A stretch of DNA of 64,000 bases from Lachnospiraceae bacterium (GTDB lineage: Bacteria; Bacillota; Clostridia; Lachnospirales; Lachnospiraceae), in the NCBI GenBank assembly GCA_910573755.1, contig CAJTBO010000019.1, forward strand, positions 1-64,000, in the 5' to 3' direction. Position 1 is the first letter of the stretch. Each line of letters begins with the position of its first letter. Below the pieces are notes generated by a model. That model searched no databases. It saw nothing but the letters and a program-made list of their open reading frames with translations, and was not told where the DNA came from. The position numbers and the translations under genes were made by a program. Shown here in pieces: positions 1 through 8,067 of this stretch.

Positions 1-157
1 TCCGTACAACGTAACTATTTTAAAATTTGACAAAAAAATAAGCCGCAAAAGGCTTGTATAAAGGATTATTTAAAATTTGAATGACTTAAAAGTGTTTAAA
101 ACCCGGGCATGCAGGAAAAATTTTCGCGAAAAAAGAGAGAAAAATAAAAAATAGGTA

Positions 158-186
158 TTGACAGATCTGCCTAAAGTGTGTAGAAT
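158..186 (+). promoter_or_regulatory. Sigma-A-type promoter of tRNA-Leu
   Basis: A perfect TTGACA (158-163) and a TAGAAT (181-186) are separated by exactly 17 bases. The predicted start is a few bases before the tRNA 5' end at 203, so the tRNA is probably transcribed alone from this site. Confidence 0.8.
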
Positions 187-202
187 AATATTTGTTCGGT
201 TC

Positions 203-286
203 GCAGAAGTGGCGGAATTGGCAGACGCGCAGGCTTCAGGTGCCTGTTGTAGCAATACAGTGAGGGTTCAAGTCCCTTCTTCTGCA
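203..286 (+). tRNA. tRNA-Leu (anticodon CAG)
   Basis: The sequence folds as a class II (long variable arm) tRNA. The acceptor stem pairs GCAGAAG (203-209) with CTTCTGC (279-285), with A286 as discriminator. The anticodon loop TTCAGGT carries CAG, which reads CUG leucine codons. The T arm is GAGGG/TTCAAGT/CCCTT (262-278). The CCA tail is not encoded. A promoter lies just upstream and a hairpin terminator just downstream, so this is a single-gene transcript. Confidence 0.95.
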
Positions 287-292
287 TAAAAG

Positions 293-321
293 AAGAATCC
301 TGTTCACAGGATTCTTTTTTT
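293..321. terminator. Intrinsic terminator after tRNA-Leu, possibly bidirectional
   Basis: A perfect 10-bp stem, AAGAATCCTG (293-302) and CAGGATTCTT (307-316), has a TTCA loop and is followed by a T run to 321. On the minus strand the stem is followed by a broken T tract, so it may also end the DUF4317 transcript. Confidence 0.88.
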
Positions 322-416
322 ATGCACAGCCCCGCATATGGAAGATCGCTGCCGGCGCAGCATGCGGGGTGCGCGGCGGGCAGGGGAGGATCCATCTTCC
401 CCTGTCCGATTGTGCC

Positions 417-1682
417 TCAGACTTCTCTTGTCACGCCGTTTAAGTTTATCTGTTCATATTCGTCGACGGGAATGATCAGGCATTTTCTGCCGTCGATCAT
501 TTCGGATTTGATCAGCGACGCCTTTTCCGGCTTGATCCGGAGGATCACATCACAGTGTTCATCGAAGGGAGCCTCCTCATCCGGATCGTTTAAATTCTCC
601 GGTGCGGAAGAAGTTTTTTCGGCAAGTTCCTTCTGGAGCTGCTGCACCTGGAGCCTCAAGTGCTCTTCCTCTTTTTTCCGGGCATTTTTTTCCAGCGCCT
701 TCTCATCGATCAGATTCTGAAGGGCAGGCGGTTCCGATTCAAATTCCCGGGATATGCCTTCTTTGATATGTTCTGCGGTTTCACCGATGATATGGTGTTC
801 GGTGAGCACTTCGTCAACCAGTTCACCGGTCAGTATGACGGGCGGCTGCTCTTCGTAAATTTCCTCTTCGTCAGGGCAGGAGATTTCATGAAATTTTTCC
901 TGAAGCTGCAGGAGCACTTCCTCGCTGTCGTCCCTGACCGGTGCGAGAGCCTGTTTTACGATAGAGGAAAAAACCTGCTGCTGTTCTGTGGCGGTGCGTT
1001 TGCTGCCGCAGCCGAATACATTTTCGACAAACTCCGGACGGGAATCCTTCGCATCTTTAATATAGTAGATCAGGGAATGGATATCGCTGCTTCTGTCGGA
1101 AAAGGCGGGGAAAATAAACCCGGTGTCGGGAGCGCCGACCACCCAGTCCCGGATACGGGCGCCGATCCGGTTTTCCTCTTCACGGTAGCCGAGTCCCGGC
1201 TTGGAGAGCGTGACGGGGCAGATGGCGCAGAGCAGGTAATCGAAGACCTCTTCGGACTCGTCCAGCTTCATTCCGTCGTTTGTTCTGGTGATGATATCAT
1301 AGGCATCCTTAAACAGCAGGATCAGGTAATTGCCGGCATGATCGTAATGTTCGATGATCAGGTCATAGAACCGCTCCAGCAGCTCCTCGTTTTTCAGCCC
1401 GCTTTCCTTGAGCCCCATCAGAAACTGCTGTCTGCCGCCGGGCTCCTCCTCCTGCGTCGGGAATTCCAGCTGCAGCAGGTTGTTGCCGACATTGCCGGAG
1501 AGACATTTTCGGGAGAGGTCAAGGTATTTGTAAAATTCCTCGTCATCCAGATTCAGAAAAGTTTCCGAGAGGGTCAGCACTTTGTTTTTACTGCTGTCCA
1601 CATAGCAGCCGCACAGCTTCGTAATGGAACAGTCGGTTTTATTCAATCTTTTTTTGAGTTCCAGTATGTCTTTTTTCGTCAT
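417..1682 (-). CDS. DUF4317 family protein, function unknown
   Basis: A 421-residue soluble protein with no signal peptide or membrane segment. It starts MTKKDILELKKRLNK and has the length and layout of the DUF4317 family, which is common in Lachnospiraceae and has no assigned function. The first ~230 residues look globular. Residues ~300-360 are charged and probably coiled coil (EKNARKKEEEHLRLQVQQLQ), and the last ~45 residues form another small globular part. It is transcribed towards the tRNA gene and away from the DUF3048 gene. Family assignment rests on recalled sequence character; no role can be inferred from the neighbours. Confidence 0.8.
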   Translation of the reverse strand: MTKKDILELKKRLNKTDCSITKLCGCYVDSSKNKVLTLSETFLNLDDEEFYKYLDLSRKCLSGNVGNNLLQLEFPTQEEEPGGRQQFLMGLKESGLKNEELLERFYDLIIEHYDHAGNYLILLFKDAYDIITRTNDGMKLDESEEVFDYLLCAICPVTLSKPGLGYREEENRIGARIRDWVVGAPDTGFIFPAFSDRSSDIHSLIYYIKDAKDSRPEFVENVFGCGSKRTATEQQQVFSSIVKQALAPVRDDSEEVLLQLQEKFHEISCPDEEEIYEEQPPVILTGELVDEVLTEHHIIGETAEHIKEGISREFESEPPALQNLIDEKALEKNARKKEEEHLRLQVQQLQKELAEKTSSAPENLNDPDEEAPFDEHCDVILRIKPEKASLIKSEMIDGRKCLIIPVDEYEQINLNGVTREV

Positions 1683-1787
1683 AGTGATCCATCCTTTTTT
1701 GAAGATTATAGAAGTTTTTGCTGCTTTTCACAGGTCCGGAGAGCGCATTTACTGCGCGATCCGCTAGAACATGATTCAAGCTTTTCT

Positions 1788-1796
1788 ATTCTAACA
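1788..1796 (-). promoter_or_regulatory. Candidate extended -10 promoter for the DUF4317 gene
   Basis: On the minus strand TGT-TAGAAT forms an extended -10 element about 105 bases upstream of the DUF4317 start. No good -35 hexamer is visible at 17 bases. The same 214-base gap must also hold the promoter of the DUF3048 gene on the other strand, where TATGAT at 1841-1846 is a weak -10 candidate. Confidence 0.4.
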
Positions 1797-1896
1797 TATT
1801 TTGTCGGAAAAAAGTAATAGATTCTTCGCGGAAAAAGTTGTATGATAAGAATAACCTGAATTGGGAAAATAAGTCATAAGGAAAGGAAAAACAACA

Positions 1897-2955
1897 ATGA
1901 AAAAGTGGAAGACGAAATTATGCAGCATGGTGCTGGCATCCGTCATGGCAGCGGGGATTTTTGCGGGAGCTTCTCTGGATGCGGAGGCAACGGCGGATAC
2001 GACGGTGAGAAGCGTATATACCAATGAACCGGTGACGGCGGCTCAGGCGTCCCTGCGTCCGATCGCGGTGATGATGCCCACGGATAAGGTGGCACAGCCT
2101 TCTTATGGGATCGGCAGTGCCGATGTTTTATACGAGATCATGGAGGAGGGGAATATTTCCCGTCAGATGGCGATCATTTCCAACTGGCAGGGGCTGCCCC
2201 AGATCGGCAACCTCAGAAGCTGCAGGCTTTACTATATTCCGGCGGCAAAGGAATGGGACCCTATCCTGATCCATTTCGGCGGTGTGTTCTATATGCAGGG
2301 AACCATTGACGCGCCCGATATGAACAATCTTTCCGGTACATATGAGTACGGCGTGGGCGGCGCCACACCGGGTTCAGGATATTTTTACCGGACACAGAAT
2401 CGTAAAGCGCCTCATAATGCGTATATTTCCGCAGACGGTATCCAGAAAGCCTGCGCGCAGCTGGGCTACCAGATGACGGTCCGTGAAGGATATTATAACA
2501 GCAAGCATTTTACTTTTGCGGAAGGCGTGAATACCCTCGAACAGTATGGCGGACAGGCTGCCACTGCAAATGTGATCGATCTGTCCCAGGTATTCAGTTA
2601 TACCAAGAGCTCCCTGACCTACGATCCGGTTTCCGGCCTGTATCTGAAGAGCCTTCACGGAGCGCCCCAGAAGGACGGCCTGACAGGACAGCAGATCGCT
2701 TTCGCGAACGTGATCGTGCAGAATACCGCATGGGCGCCGCTGGATGCGAAGGGCTATCTGAACTTCCAGATGATAGACAGCCTGCAGGACGGTTACTATT
2801 TTACAAGGGGAAAAGCCATTCATGTCAGATGGGCAAAGACCAGCGATTACACACCGACCAAGTATTATGATGACAACGGAAATGAAATACAGCTGAATAC
2901 CGGTAAGACCTATATTGCGGTAGCGCAGGCAGGAAAACAGGTAGTATTCCGCTAA
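1897..2955 (+). CDS. Secreted DUF3048 domain protein (YerB-like)
   Basis: A 352-residue protein beginning with a typical Sec signal peptide: a KKWKTK basic start, a hydrophobic stretch at ~8-27, and a likely cleavage site near 30. No lipobox cysteine is seen. The mature part starts with RPIAVMMPTDKVAQPSYG and continues ADVLYEIMEEGNISRQMAI, which matches the DUF3048 N-terminal half (B. subtilis YerB type). The C-terminal half (~220-350) corresponds to the second DUF3048 domain. Members are extracytoplasmic and their biochemical role is not established. It is 25 bases upstream of the zinc-ribbon gene and probably co-transcribed with it. AAGGAAAGG precedes the ATG. Confidence 0.82.
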   Translation: MKKWKTKLCSMVLASVMAAGIFAGASLDAEATADTTVRSVYTNEPVTAAQASLRPIAVMMPTDKVAQPSYGIGSADVLYEIMEEGNISRQMAIISNWQGLPQIGNLRSCRLYYIPAAKEWDPILIHFGGVFYMQGTIDAPDMNNLSGTYEYGVGGATPGSGYFYRTQNRKAPHNAYISADGIQKACAQLGYQMTVREGYYNSKHFTFAEGVNTLEQYGGQAATANVIDLSQVFSYTKSSLTYDPVSGLYLKSLHGAPQKDGLTGQQIAFANVIVQNTAWAPLDAKGYLNFQMIDSLQDGYYFTRGKAIHVRWAKTSDYTPTKYYDDNGNEIQLNTGKTYIAVAQAGKQVVFR

Positions 2956-2980
2956 AAACAGCAGGAGCCGGATTGAAATT

Positions 2981-3964
2981 ATGATCTATAAATGTAAAAA
3001 CTGTGGCGGCAATGCAGTATATCATCCGGACAAAAAGAAGATGTATTGTCCGCATTGCGACGGGATAGATACGGAAGAAGAGGTAAAGTCATCCCGGATA
3101 ACGGAATGCGCAAACTGCGGGGCACCTTTGGAGGTGTCCCGTTATACGTCTGCATGTAAATGCGAGCATTGCGGCTCTTATATGGTATTGGAAGAGCGGG
3201 TGGAAGGAGAAAAACGCCCCCATTTGATCCTGCCCTTTCAGATTTCTAAAGAAAAGGCGGTAAAACTGCTGAAACAGGAATTTCAGAACAGGTTTTATAC
3301 GCCTGCAACCTTTCTTTCCGCGGCGACGCTGGAGGGCATGGAGGGGATCTATGTCCCCTTTTTCCTGTATGATTATCTGGCGGAGTTTGATTATGCGGGG
3401 ACGGGTACAAAGGTAAGAAGCTGGCGGCGGGGCAATACGGAGTATGTGGAAACCTCCTGGTTTCGGGTGGAGCGTAATCTGGAGATCGACTTTGACCGGA
3501 TTCCGGTGGATGCCTCCATCAATATGGAGGATGCCATGATGGATCTGCTCGAGCCCTTTGACCGGAAGGCGCTTGAGGATTTCCAGACAAAGTATATGTC
3601 CGGTTTTCAGGGGGAGATGTTCAGCGAAGGGCTGATGGATTTAGAACCGAGAGCCCAGGAGAAGGCGCGGCGGGATTCGGAGGAACTGCTGCGGGAGACG
3701 ATTTCCGGTTATACGACGATCCATGCCGACAGGAAGCATCTGAATCTGCGGCGGCAGACCGCGGCATACGCGCTGCTGCCCGTGTGGGTGTATTATTACA
3801 GTTATCACGGAAAAAGATATACATATTATGTAAATGGGCAGAGCGGAAAGGTGCTGGGCAAGACGCCGGTTTCCAAAGGAAAGATGTTTGCTTACGGCGG
3901 CGGCCTCTGGATGCTTCTTTTTGCGATGCTGATGTTTGGTAAGATGATACTGGAGGTGCTCTGA
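2981..3964 (+). CDS. Zinc-ribbon membrane protein (TFIIB-type zinc-ribbon family)
   Basis: A 327-residue protein with two N-terminal zinc ribbons: C5-x2-C8 with C23-x2-C26, and C43-x2-C46 with C61-x2-C64. A middle region of ~200 residues without recognised motif follows. One hydrophobic segment near the C terminus (~302-322, GGGLWMLLFAMLMFGKMILE) could anchor it in the membrane with the ribbons in the cytoplasm. Proteins of this shape are annotated in Clostridia as TFIIB-type zinc ribbon-containing proteins of unknown role. It sits between the DUF3048 and TPM genes. The stop at 3962-3964 is followed one base later by the next ATG, which indicates translational coupling. Confidence 0.72.
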   Translation: MIYKCKNCGGNAVYHPDKKKMYCPHCDGIDTEEEVKSSRITECANCGAPLEVSRYTSACKCEHCGSYMVLEERVEGEKRPHLILPFQISKEKAVKLLKQEFQNRFYTPATFLSAATLEGMEGIYVPFFLYDYLAEFDYAGTGTKVRSWRRGNTEYVETSWFRVERNLEIDFDRIPVDASINMEDAMMDLLEPFDRKALEDFQTKYMSGFQGEMFSEGLMDLEPRAQEKARRDSEELLRETISGYTTIHADRKHLNLRRQTAAYALLPVWVYYYSYHGKRYTYYVNGQSGKVLGKTPVSKGKMFAYGGGLWMLLFAMLMFGKMILEVL

Positions 3965-3965
3965 G

Positions 3966-4850
3966 ATGAAAGGATTCTTGAGAAGATTTAAAGTCTGTTT
4001 TATCCTGCTCGGGGTGCTGGTTGTTTTCTGGTGTCTGCTGGTTGGGCTGCACGGTATGACAGGCAGGCTGAAAAACGGCAGCAGGCAGAATACGGAGTGC
4101 ACAACCGGAGAGAGGGTGTTCGATAAGGCGGATGTGCTGACCGATAAGGAGGAGGAAAAGCTGCGGAAGCTGATCGCGAAGCGGGAGAGGCAGACGGGCT
4201 GCGATATCGTGCTGGTGACGTTGAATGAGTCGCTTAAGGAGTATGCTTATGACCGGCAGGAGTATGTGGCTTATGACAAGTTTGTCATGATCTATGCGGA
4301 CGATTTTTATGACGGGCATAAATTCGGTTATGATAAGCCGCAGGGGAACGGCGTATTGCTTCTGGATAACCTGTACCGGGAGGATGACGGCTGGGCGTAC
4401 AGCTGGCTGTGCACCACCGGAAAGGCGGAAGGAAAGTATACGGGGAGCATGATAGACCATCTGCTGGAGAAGAGTTACCGGTGGAGCAAGGTCAGCCCTT
4501 ATTACGGGTACAGGGCTTATGTAAACCAGTTTTATCATGATATGAACGGATTCGGGCTGTTCAGTATCAATATCTCCGTGCCGCTTCTGGTGCTTATATC
4601 TTTTCTGCTGGCTGTTGTGATCGTTGGGATCAACGGCGGTTCCAAAGCGGGGGTAAAGACGACGGATGCACGGACTTATGTGAAGAACGGGAGAGCGAAG
4701 ATAAACCATACGGAAGACCGGTTTATCCGGAAGGCGGTCACGCAGCATAAGATCCAGACAAACAGCGGCGGAGGCAGCAGGGGCGGCGGAGGCGGCCACC
4801 ATGTATCGCGGAGCGGGGTTTCCCACGGCGGCGGGGGACACCGGCATTGA
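3966..4850 (+). CDS. TPM-domain membrane protein with Gly/His-rich tail
   Basis: A 294-residue protein. It has an N-terminal hydrophobic segment (~10-30), a TPM-fold domain (~45-190; opening FDKADVLTDKEEEKLRKLI, then GCDIVLVTLNES and GNGVLLLDN), a second membrane segment (~200-221), and a positively charged stretch. It ends in a low-complexity tail rich in Gly, Ser and His (GGGSRGGGGGHH type), typical of membrane TPM proteins. TPM domains occur in proteins linked to photosystem repair in plants and to envelope functions in bacteria; activity here is unknown. It is probably the last gene of the three-gene run from 1897. Confidence 0.8.
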   Translation: MKGFLRRFKVCFILLGVLVVFWCLLVGLHGMTGRLKNGSRQNTECTTGERVFDKADVLTDKEEEKLRKLIAKRERQTGCDIVLVTLNESLKEYAYDRQEYVAYDKFVMIYADDFYDGHKFGYDKPQGNGVLLLDNLYREDDGWAYSWLCTTGKAEGKYTGSMIDHLLEKSYRWSKVSPYYGYRAYVNQFYHDMNGFGLFSINISVPLLVLISFLLAVVIVGINGGSKAGVKTTDARTYVKNGRAKINHTEDRFIRKAVTQHKIQTNSGGGSRGGGGGHHVSRSGVSHGGGGHRH

Positions 4851-4975
4851 GGAATGGAGTGTGGCTGCGTGTGCAGGAAGTAGAGTGAGTTCAGGGCTGC
4901 GCCATGCAGCGTGAGGGAATGGAGTGTGGCTGCGTGTGCAGGAAGTAGAGTGAGTTCAGGGCTGCGCCATGCAGC
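4851..4975. repeat. Perfect 60-bp direct repeat, two copies
   Basis: Bases 4851-4910 and 4916-4975 are identical over 60 positions and separated by the 5 bases GTGAG. Each copy contains two small palindromes: CTGC-GTGT-GCAG, and GCTGC-GCCAT-GCAGC at its end. It starts immediately after the stop codon of the TPM gene. It may be a recent tandem duplication or two units of a dispersed intergenic repeat. Confidence 0.9.
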
Positions 4976-5009
4976 ATCCGGGAAAATGCGGGGCATTTCC
5001 CCGGATGTG

Positions 5010-5087
5010 TGGCTTTCGCCACATAAAAAAGACATTACTATACGTCATTGCGTGTGAACACGCATTCCGCATAGTAATGTCTTTTTT
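5010..5087. terminator. Bidirectional terminator between the TPM gene and rpsT
   Basis: A perfect 17-bp inverted repeat pairs AAAAAAGACATTACTAT (5025-5041) with ATAGTAATGTCTTTTTT (5071-5087). Its loop holds an inner TGCGTGT/ACACGCA stem. The arms give a T run on both strands, so it serves both converging genes. A further small hairpin (TGTGGC-TTTC-GCCACA) lies just before it. Confidence 0.9.
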
Positions 5088-5101
5088 GCATGGCTCAATG
5101 C

Positions 5102-5365
5102 TTATTCCATCTTGTTGACCGCCAGGTTCAGGCGGGAGATTTTTCTGGACGCATTATTTTTATGATAGATGCCTTTGCTGGTAGCTTTATCGATCGTGGA
5201 TGTGGCAGCAAGCAACGCAGCCTTTGCAGCTTCCTTGTCCTTTGCATCGATAGCAGCATAAACTTTTTTGATCGCGGTTTTGGTTGCGGACTTGATGGAT
5301 TTATTTCTTGCAGCTTTTGTCCGGTTTACCAGAATACGCTTTTTTGCGGATTTAATGTTAGCCAA
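5102..5365 (-). CDS. rpsT: Small ribosomal subunit protein bS20
   Basis: An 87-residue very basic protein starting MANIKSAKKRILVNRTKAAR, the standard bS20 opening. It binds 16S rRNA early in 30S assembly. Length is normal for the family (85-90). GGAGGT on the minus strand lies just upstream of the ATG. It is convergent with the TPM gene and divergent from gpr, the gpr/rpsT arrangement known from Bacillus and Clostridia. Confidence 0.97.
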   Translation of the reverse strand: MANIKSAKKRILVNRTKAARNKSIKSATKTAIKKVYAAIDAKDKEAAKAALLAATSTIDKATSKGIYHKNNASRKISRLNLAVNKME

Positions 5366-5457
5366 GATGATACCTCCAATGCTTTCTACTGTTCGTTCGT
5401 ATTTTTTATGATGTTACTTTAGCGAGACACGGACAACTAACGTAAACATACGCATCT

Positions 5458-5486
5458 ATTTTAAAGTCAGAAAGCATTTCTGTCAA
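5458..5486 (-). promoter_or_regulatory. Sigma-A-type promoter of rpsT
   Basis: On the minus strand TTGACA (5486-5481) and TAAAAT (5463-5458) are 17 bases apart, giving a leader of about 85 bases before the rpsT start. A leader of this size would allow the autoregulation known for S20 in other bacteria, but no specific structure was resolved. Confidence 0.8.
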
Positions 5487-5575
5487 TACATATTTTCGTA
5501 TTATTTGCCTAAAATATTACTATTCGGGGATGAAACTGAATAAAAATGTAAGAGGAAAGATAAGGTGGGCTGCTT

Positions 5576-6469
5576 ATGGGAGTTCAGGTAAGAACAGACC
5601 TTGCGCTGGAGGCGAAGGAAACGGTACAGAAACCGGACGAGGAGATCCGGGGCGTCCGTGTGGAAGAGGAAAAGGATGAGGAGAACGAGATCTATATTAC
5701 GAGGGTGATCATTGAGACAAAAAACGGCGCGAAGATCATGGGAAAGCCGATGGGAACCTATATTACGCTGGAGGCGCCCAGGATGGCAACGCCGGATGAG
5801 GATTATCACCGGGAGATCTCGGAAAAGGTGGCGGATCAGATACAGGAACTTCTGCCGGACGAAAAGGAGGAACTCTCCGTGCTGGTGGTGGGACTTGGAA
5901 ACCGTGAGGTAACGGCGGACGCTCTGGGACCGAACGCGGCGGATCAGCTTCATATTACAAGGCATGTGGTCAGGGAGTTCGGAAAGGCGGCATATAATAA
6001 GAACAAGATGCATATGATCAGCGCCATTGTGCCCGGTGTGATGGCCAAGACCGGCATGGAGACTTATGAGATCATCCGCGGGGTGGTGGAACAGACAAAG
6101 CCCGATGTGATCATTGCCATCGATGCGCTGGCGGCAAGAAGTACAAAGCGGCTGAACCGGACGATCCAGATCACGGATACCGGCGTGCAGCCCGGCTCCG
6201 GCGTGGGAAACCACCGGCATGCGCTGACAGAGGAAGCGCTCGGCGTTCCGGTCATCGGCATCGGTATTCCGACGGTGGTGGATGCGGGGACGATCGTCGG
6301 GGACGCGGTGGAGCAGGTGGAACGGGAGATGCTGTTCTGTTCGGAGGTGCATGCCGTGAAGATGGCGGAACTGCAGAATATGTATGTGACGACAAAAGAT
6401 ATCGATGATGTGGTGAACAGACTAAGTTATACGGTATCGGAGGCAATCAATATTGCATTGGAGATATAG
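5576..6469 (+). CDS. gpr: Germination protease GPR
   Basis: A 297-residue aspartic-type endopeptidase. It degrades small acid-soluble DNA-binding proteins in the germinating spore and is made as a zymogen in the forespore. The N-terminal VRTDLALEAKE is the conserved propeptide/processing region. GLGNREVTADALGP contains one of the conserved catalytic-site aspartates (D115), and IIAIDALAARS holds the second (D183). GVGNHRHAL and GIPTVVDAGTIV complete the family signature. Length is slightly short of the Bacillus enzyme (~370). The 3' end overlaps spoIIP by 17 bases. A clear sigma-G promoter could not be picked out between rpsT and gpr. Confidence 0.95.
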   Translation: MGVQVRTDLALEAKETVQKPDEEIRGVRVEEEKDEENEIYITRVIIETKNGAKIMGKPMGTYITLEAPRMATPDEDYHREISEKVADQIQELLPDEKEELSVLVVGLGNREVTADALGPNAADQLHITRHVVREFGKAAYNKNKMHMISAIVPGVMAKTGMETYEIIRGVVEQTKPDVIIAIDALAARSTKRLNRTIQITDTGVQPGSGVGNHRHALTEEALGVPVIGIGIPTVVDAGTIVGDAVEQVEREMLFCSEVHAVKMAELQNMYVTTKDIDDVVNRLSYTVSEAINIALEI

Positions 6470-7838
6470 AGAGAGCAGACAGAAGGCTATTTTCCTTGTT
6501 TTACTTTCCGCGGCGGCGTTTTTGATATTGCTGTGCCCTGCGGGTGAACTTGTGGAGAGAGTGTACAGGCAGCTCTTTCCTACTGCTGCCTTTTGTATGG
6601 ACACCCTTGCCTACGGAGAAAAAAAAGCGACTGCCGAGGGCAGGATGATGGATATGATATCCCGGGAACTGCCCCTGTACAGTTACAGTATTTCCTATTT
6701 CGGGGACGGCATGATGAATCAGTATTACAGGGAATATGTGGAGATTCTGATGCAGGAGGCGCAGGAGGGAACCGGAGAGGGCATGACGGGGGAACAGTCA
6801 GGAACGGAAAGCGGTGTCCGGGAAAACGGAGACGGAAATGAAAGCGGGCAGGATGATGCGGACGGAGCGGGAGAGGGCGGTAAGGCGGAAGATGGGACGG
6901 AAAGTACAGACAGCAAAGAAGCAAAAAAGGATCAGACGGAAAACGGCATGATAATAGAAGAGACGGAGGAAGAGGGGGAACGGCTGAATGAGGACGGGTC
7001 ACATTTTATGATCACGGACGGCAGCGCGGAACCGGCGGATACGGAAATTTATAAGGAACTGATACATACGGAAAAGGCGCAGGATATTTCCATAGAAGAA
7101 TACCGGGAGTTTGAGGCGCTTGCCGGAAAATTTTATACGGTGGACTCCAATACCTATATTTCAGCAGAAGAGCTGAAAGCCGAGAAACTTGCGGCAGCGG
7201 ACCTGAAGATAGCAAAAGGGGGAACTGCGCCTCAGATCCTGATCTATCATACCCATTCCCATGAAGGATTTGCGGATTCCGTGGAAGGGGATACGTCCAC
7301 CACGGTGATAGGCGTGGGGGAGCAGCTGGCGGAGATCCTGCGGCAGGAATACGGCTGGCAGGTACTGCATCATACGGGAGTGTATGATGAAAACAGGGAT
7401 TATGCCTATTCCTATGCCCTGCCGGCGCTGGAGCAGGTTCTTGCGGAGAATCCTTCTATCGAGGTGGTAATTGATCTGCACAGGGATTCCGTGGCAGACG
7501 GTACAAGGCTTGTGACAGAGATAGAGGGGCAGCAGACGGCGCGGTTCATGTTTTTTAACGGGCTTTCGCGAGTGCGCGAACTGGGGGAGATCAGCTATCT
7601 TCCGAATGAAAATCTGCAGGGAAATCTGGCGTTTTCCTTTCAGCTTCAGAAAGCCTGTGAGGAGTATTATCCGGGGCTGACGCGGAAGATCTATTTAAAG
7701 GGATATCGTTATAATATGCATCTGAAAACGCGGACGGTACTGGTAGAACTGGGCGCCCAGAATAATACGGTGCAGGAGGCGATGAATGCCTGCGGGCCGC
7801 TGGCGAGGGTGCTGGATATGGTGCTGAGCGGGGAGTGA
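6453..7838 (+). CDS. spoIIP: Stage II sporulation protein P (spore engulfment hydrolase)
   Basis: A 461-residue membrane-anchored peptidoglycan amidase/endopeptidase that acts with SpoIID and SpoIIM in forespore engulfment. One N-terminal membrane segment (~12-31) is followed by an extracytoplasmic region. Residues ~105-195 are acidic and low complexity (Gly/Glu/Asp), a linker. The catalytic domain (~255-455) shows ILIYHTHSHEGF, VVIDLHRDS and a C-terminal VLVELGAQNNT, where His and Glu ligands for zinc are expected. The start is TTG at 6453, chosen because GGAGG lies nine bases upstream (6439-6443). The reading frame overlaps the end of gpr. Confidence 0.94.
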   Translation: MHWRYRESRQKAIFLVLLSAAAFLILLCPAGELVERVYRQLFPTAAFCMDTLAYGEKKATAEGRMMDMISRELPLYSYSISYFGDGMMNQYYREYVEILMQEAQEGTGEGMTGEQSGTESGVRENGDGNESGQDDADGAGEGGKAEDGTESTDSKEAKKDQTENGMIIEETEEEGERLNEDGSHFMITDGSAEPADTEIYKELIHTEKAQDISIEEYREFEALAGKFYTVDSNTYISAEELKAEKLAAADLKIAKGGTAPQILIYHTHSHEGFADSVEGDTSTTVIGVGEQLAEILRQEYGWQVLHHTGVYDENRDYAYSYALPALEQVLAENPSIEVVIDLHRDSVADGTRLVTEIEGQQTARFMFFNGLSRVRELGEISYLPNENLQGNLAFSFQLQKACEEYYPGLTRKIYLKGYRYNMHLKTRTVLVELGAQNNTVQEAMNACGPLARVLDMVLSGE

Positions 7839-7952
7839 GGCGCAAGGCGGGTTTCGATTGCCGGTCACTCTGATTTCCGTTGTTTTGTTATGAGAATTTA
7901 TTCTGCCGTAACTGAAACGATTTTGCAATGGGAAGATCAGGGAAAAAATAGT

Positions 7953-7981
7953 TTGCCGATTCTGCAAAAGATTGATATACT
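7953..7981 (+). promoter_or_regulatory. Sigma-A-type promoter of lepA
   Basis: TTGCCG (7953-7958) and TATACT (7976-7981) are 17 bases apart, about 85 bases before the lepA ATG. It separates vegetative lepA-hemW expression from the sporulation genes gpr and spoIIP upstream. Confidence 0.75.
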
Positions 7982-8067
7982 AGTGCGTGAATACTTTCCG
8001 TATTTGGCGGTATATCTCCGGCAGAGATCATCTGCCCGTGCGGAAAGCAAAAGTCAGGAGGGAAACA

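Noticed and set aside
660-1817. 385-codon open frame on the plus strand antisense to the DUF4317 gene
   Set aside because: Its protein has no recognisable domain and the opposite frame encodes a coherent DUF4317 protein with a ribosome binding site; it is a shadow.
3621-4847. 408-codon minus-strand open frame opposite the zinc-ribbon and TPM genes
   Set aside because: Low-complexity, Pro/His/Arg-rich composition typical of a reversed frame; the plus-strand genes have clear domains.
7987-8067. 27-residue N-terminal extension of LepA from an upstream ATG
   Set aside because: The segment begins right after the lepA promoter, lacks a ribosome binding site and is not typical of LepA; AGGAGGG supports 8068.
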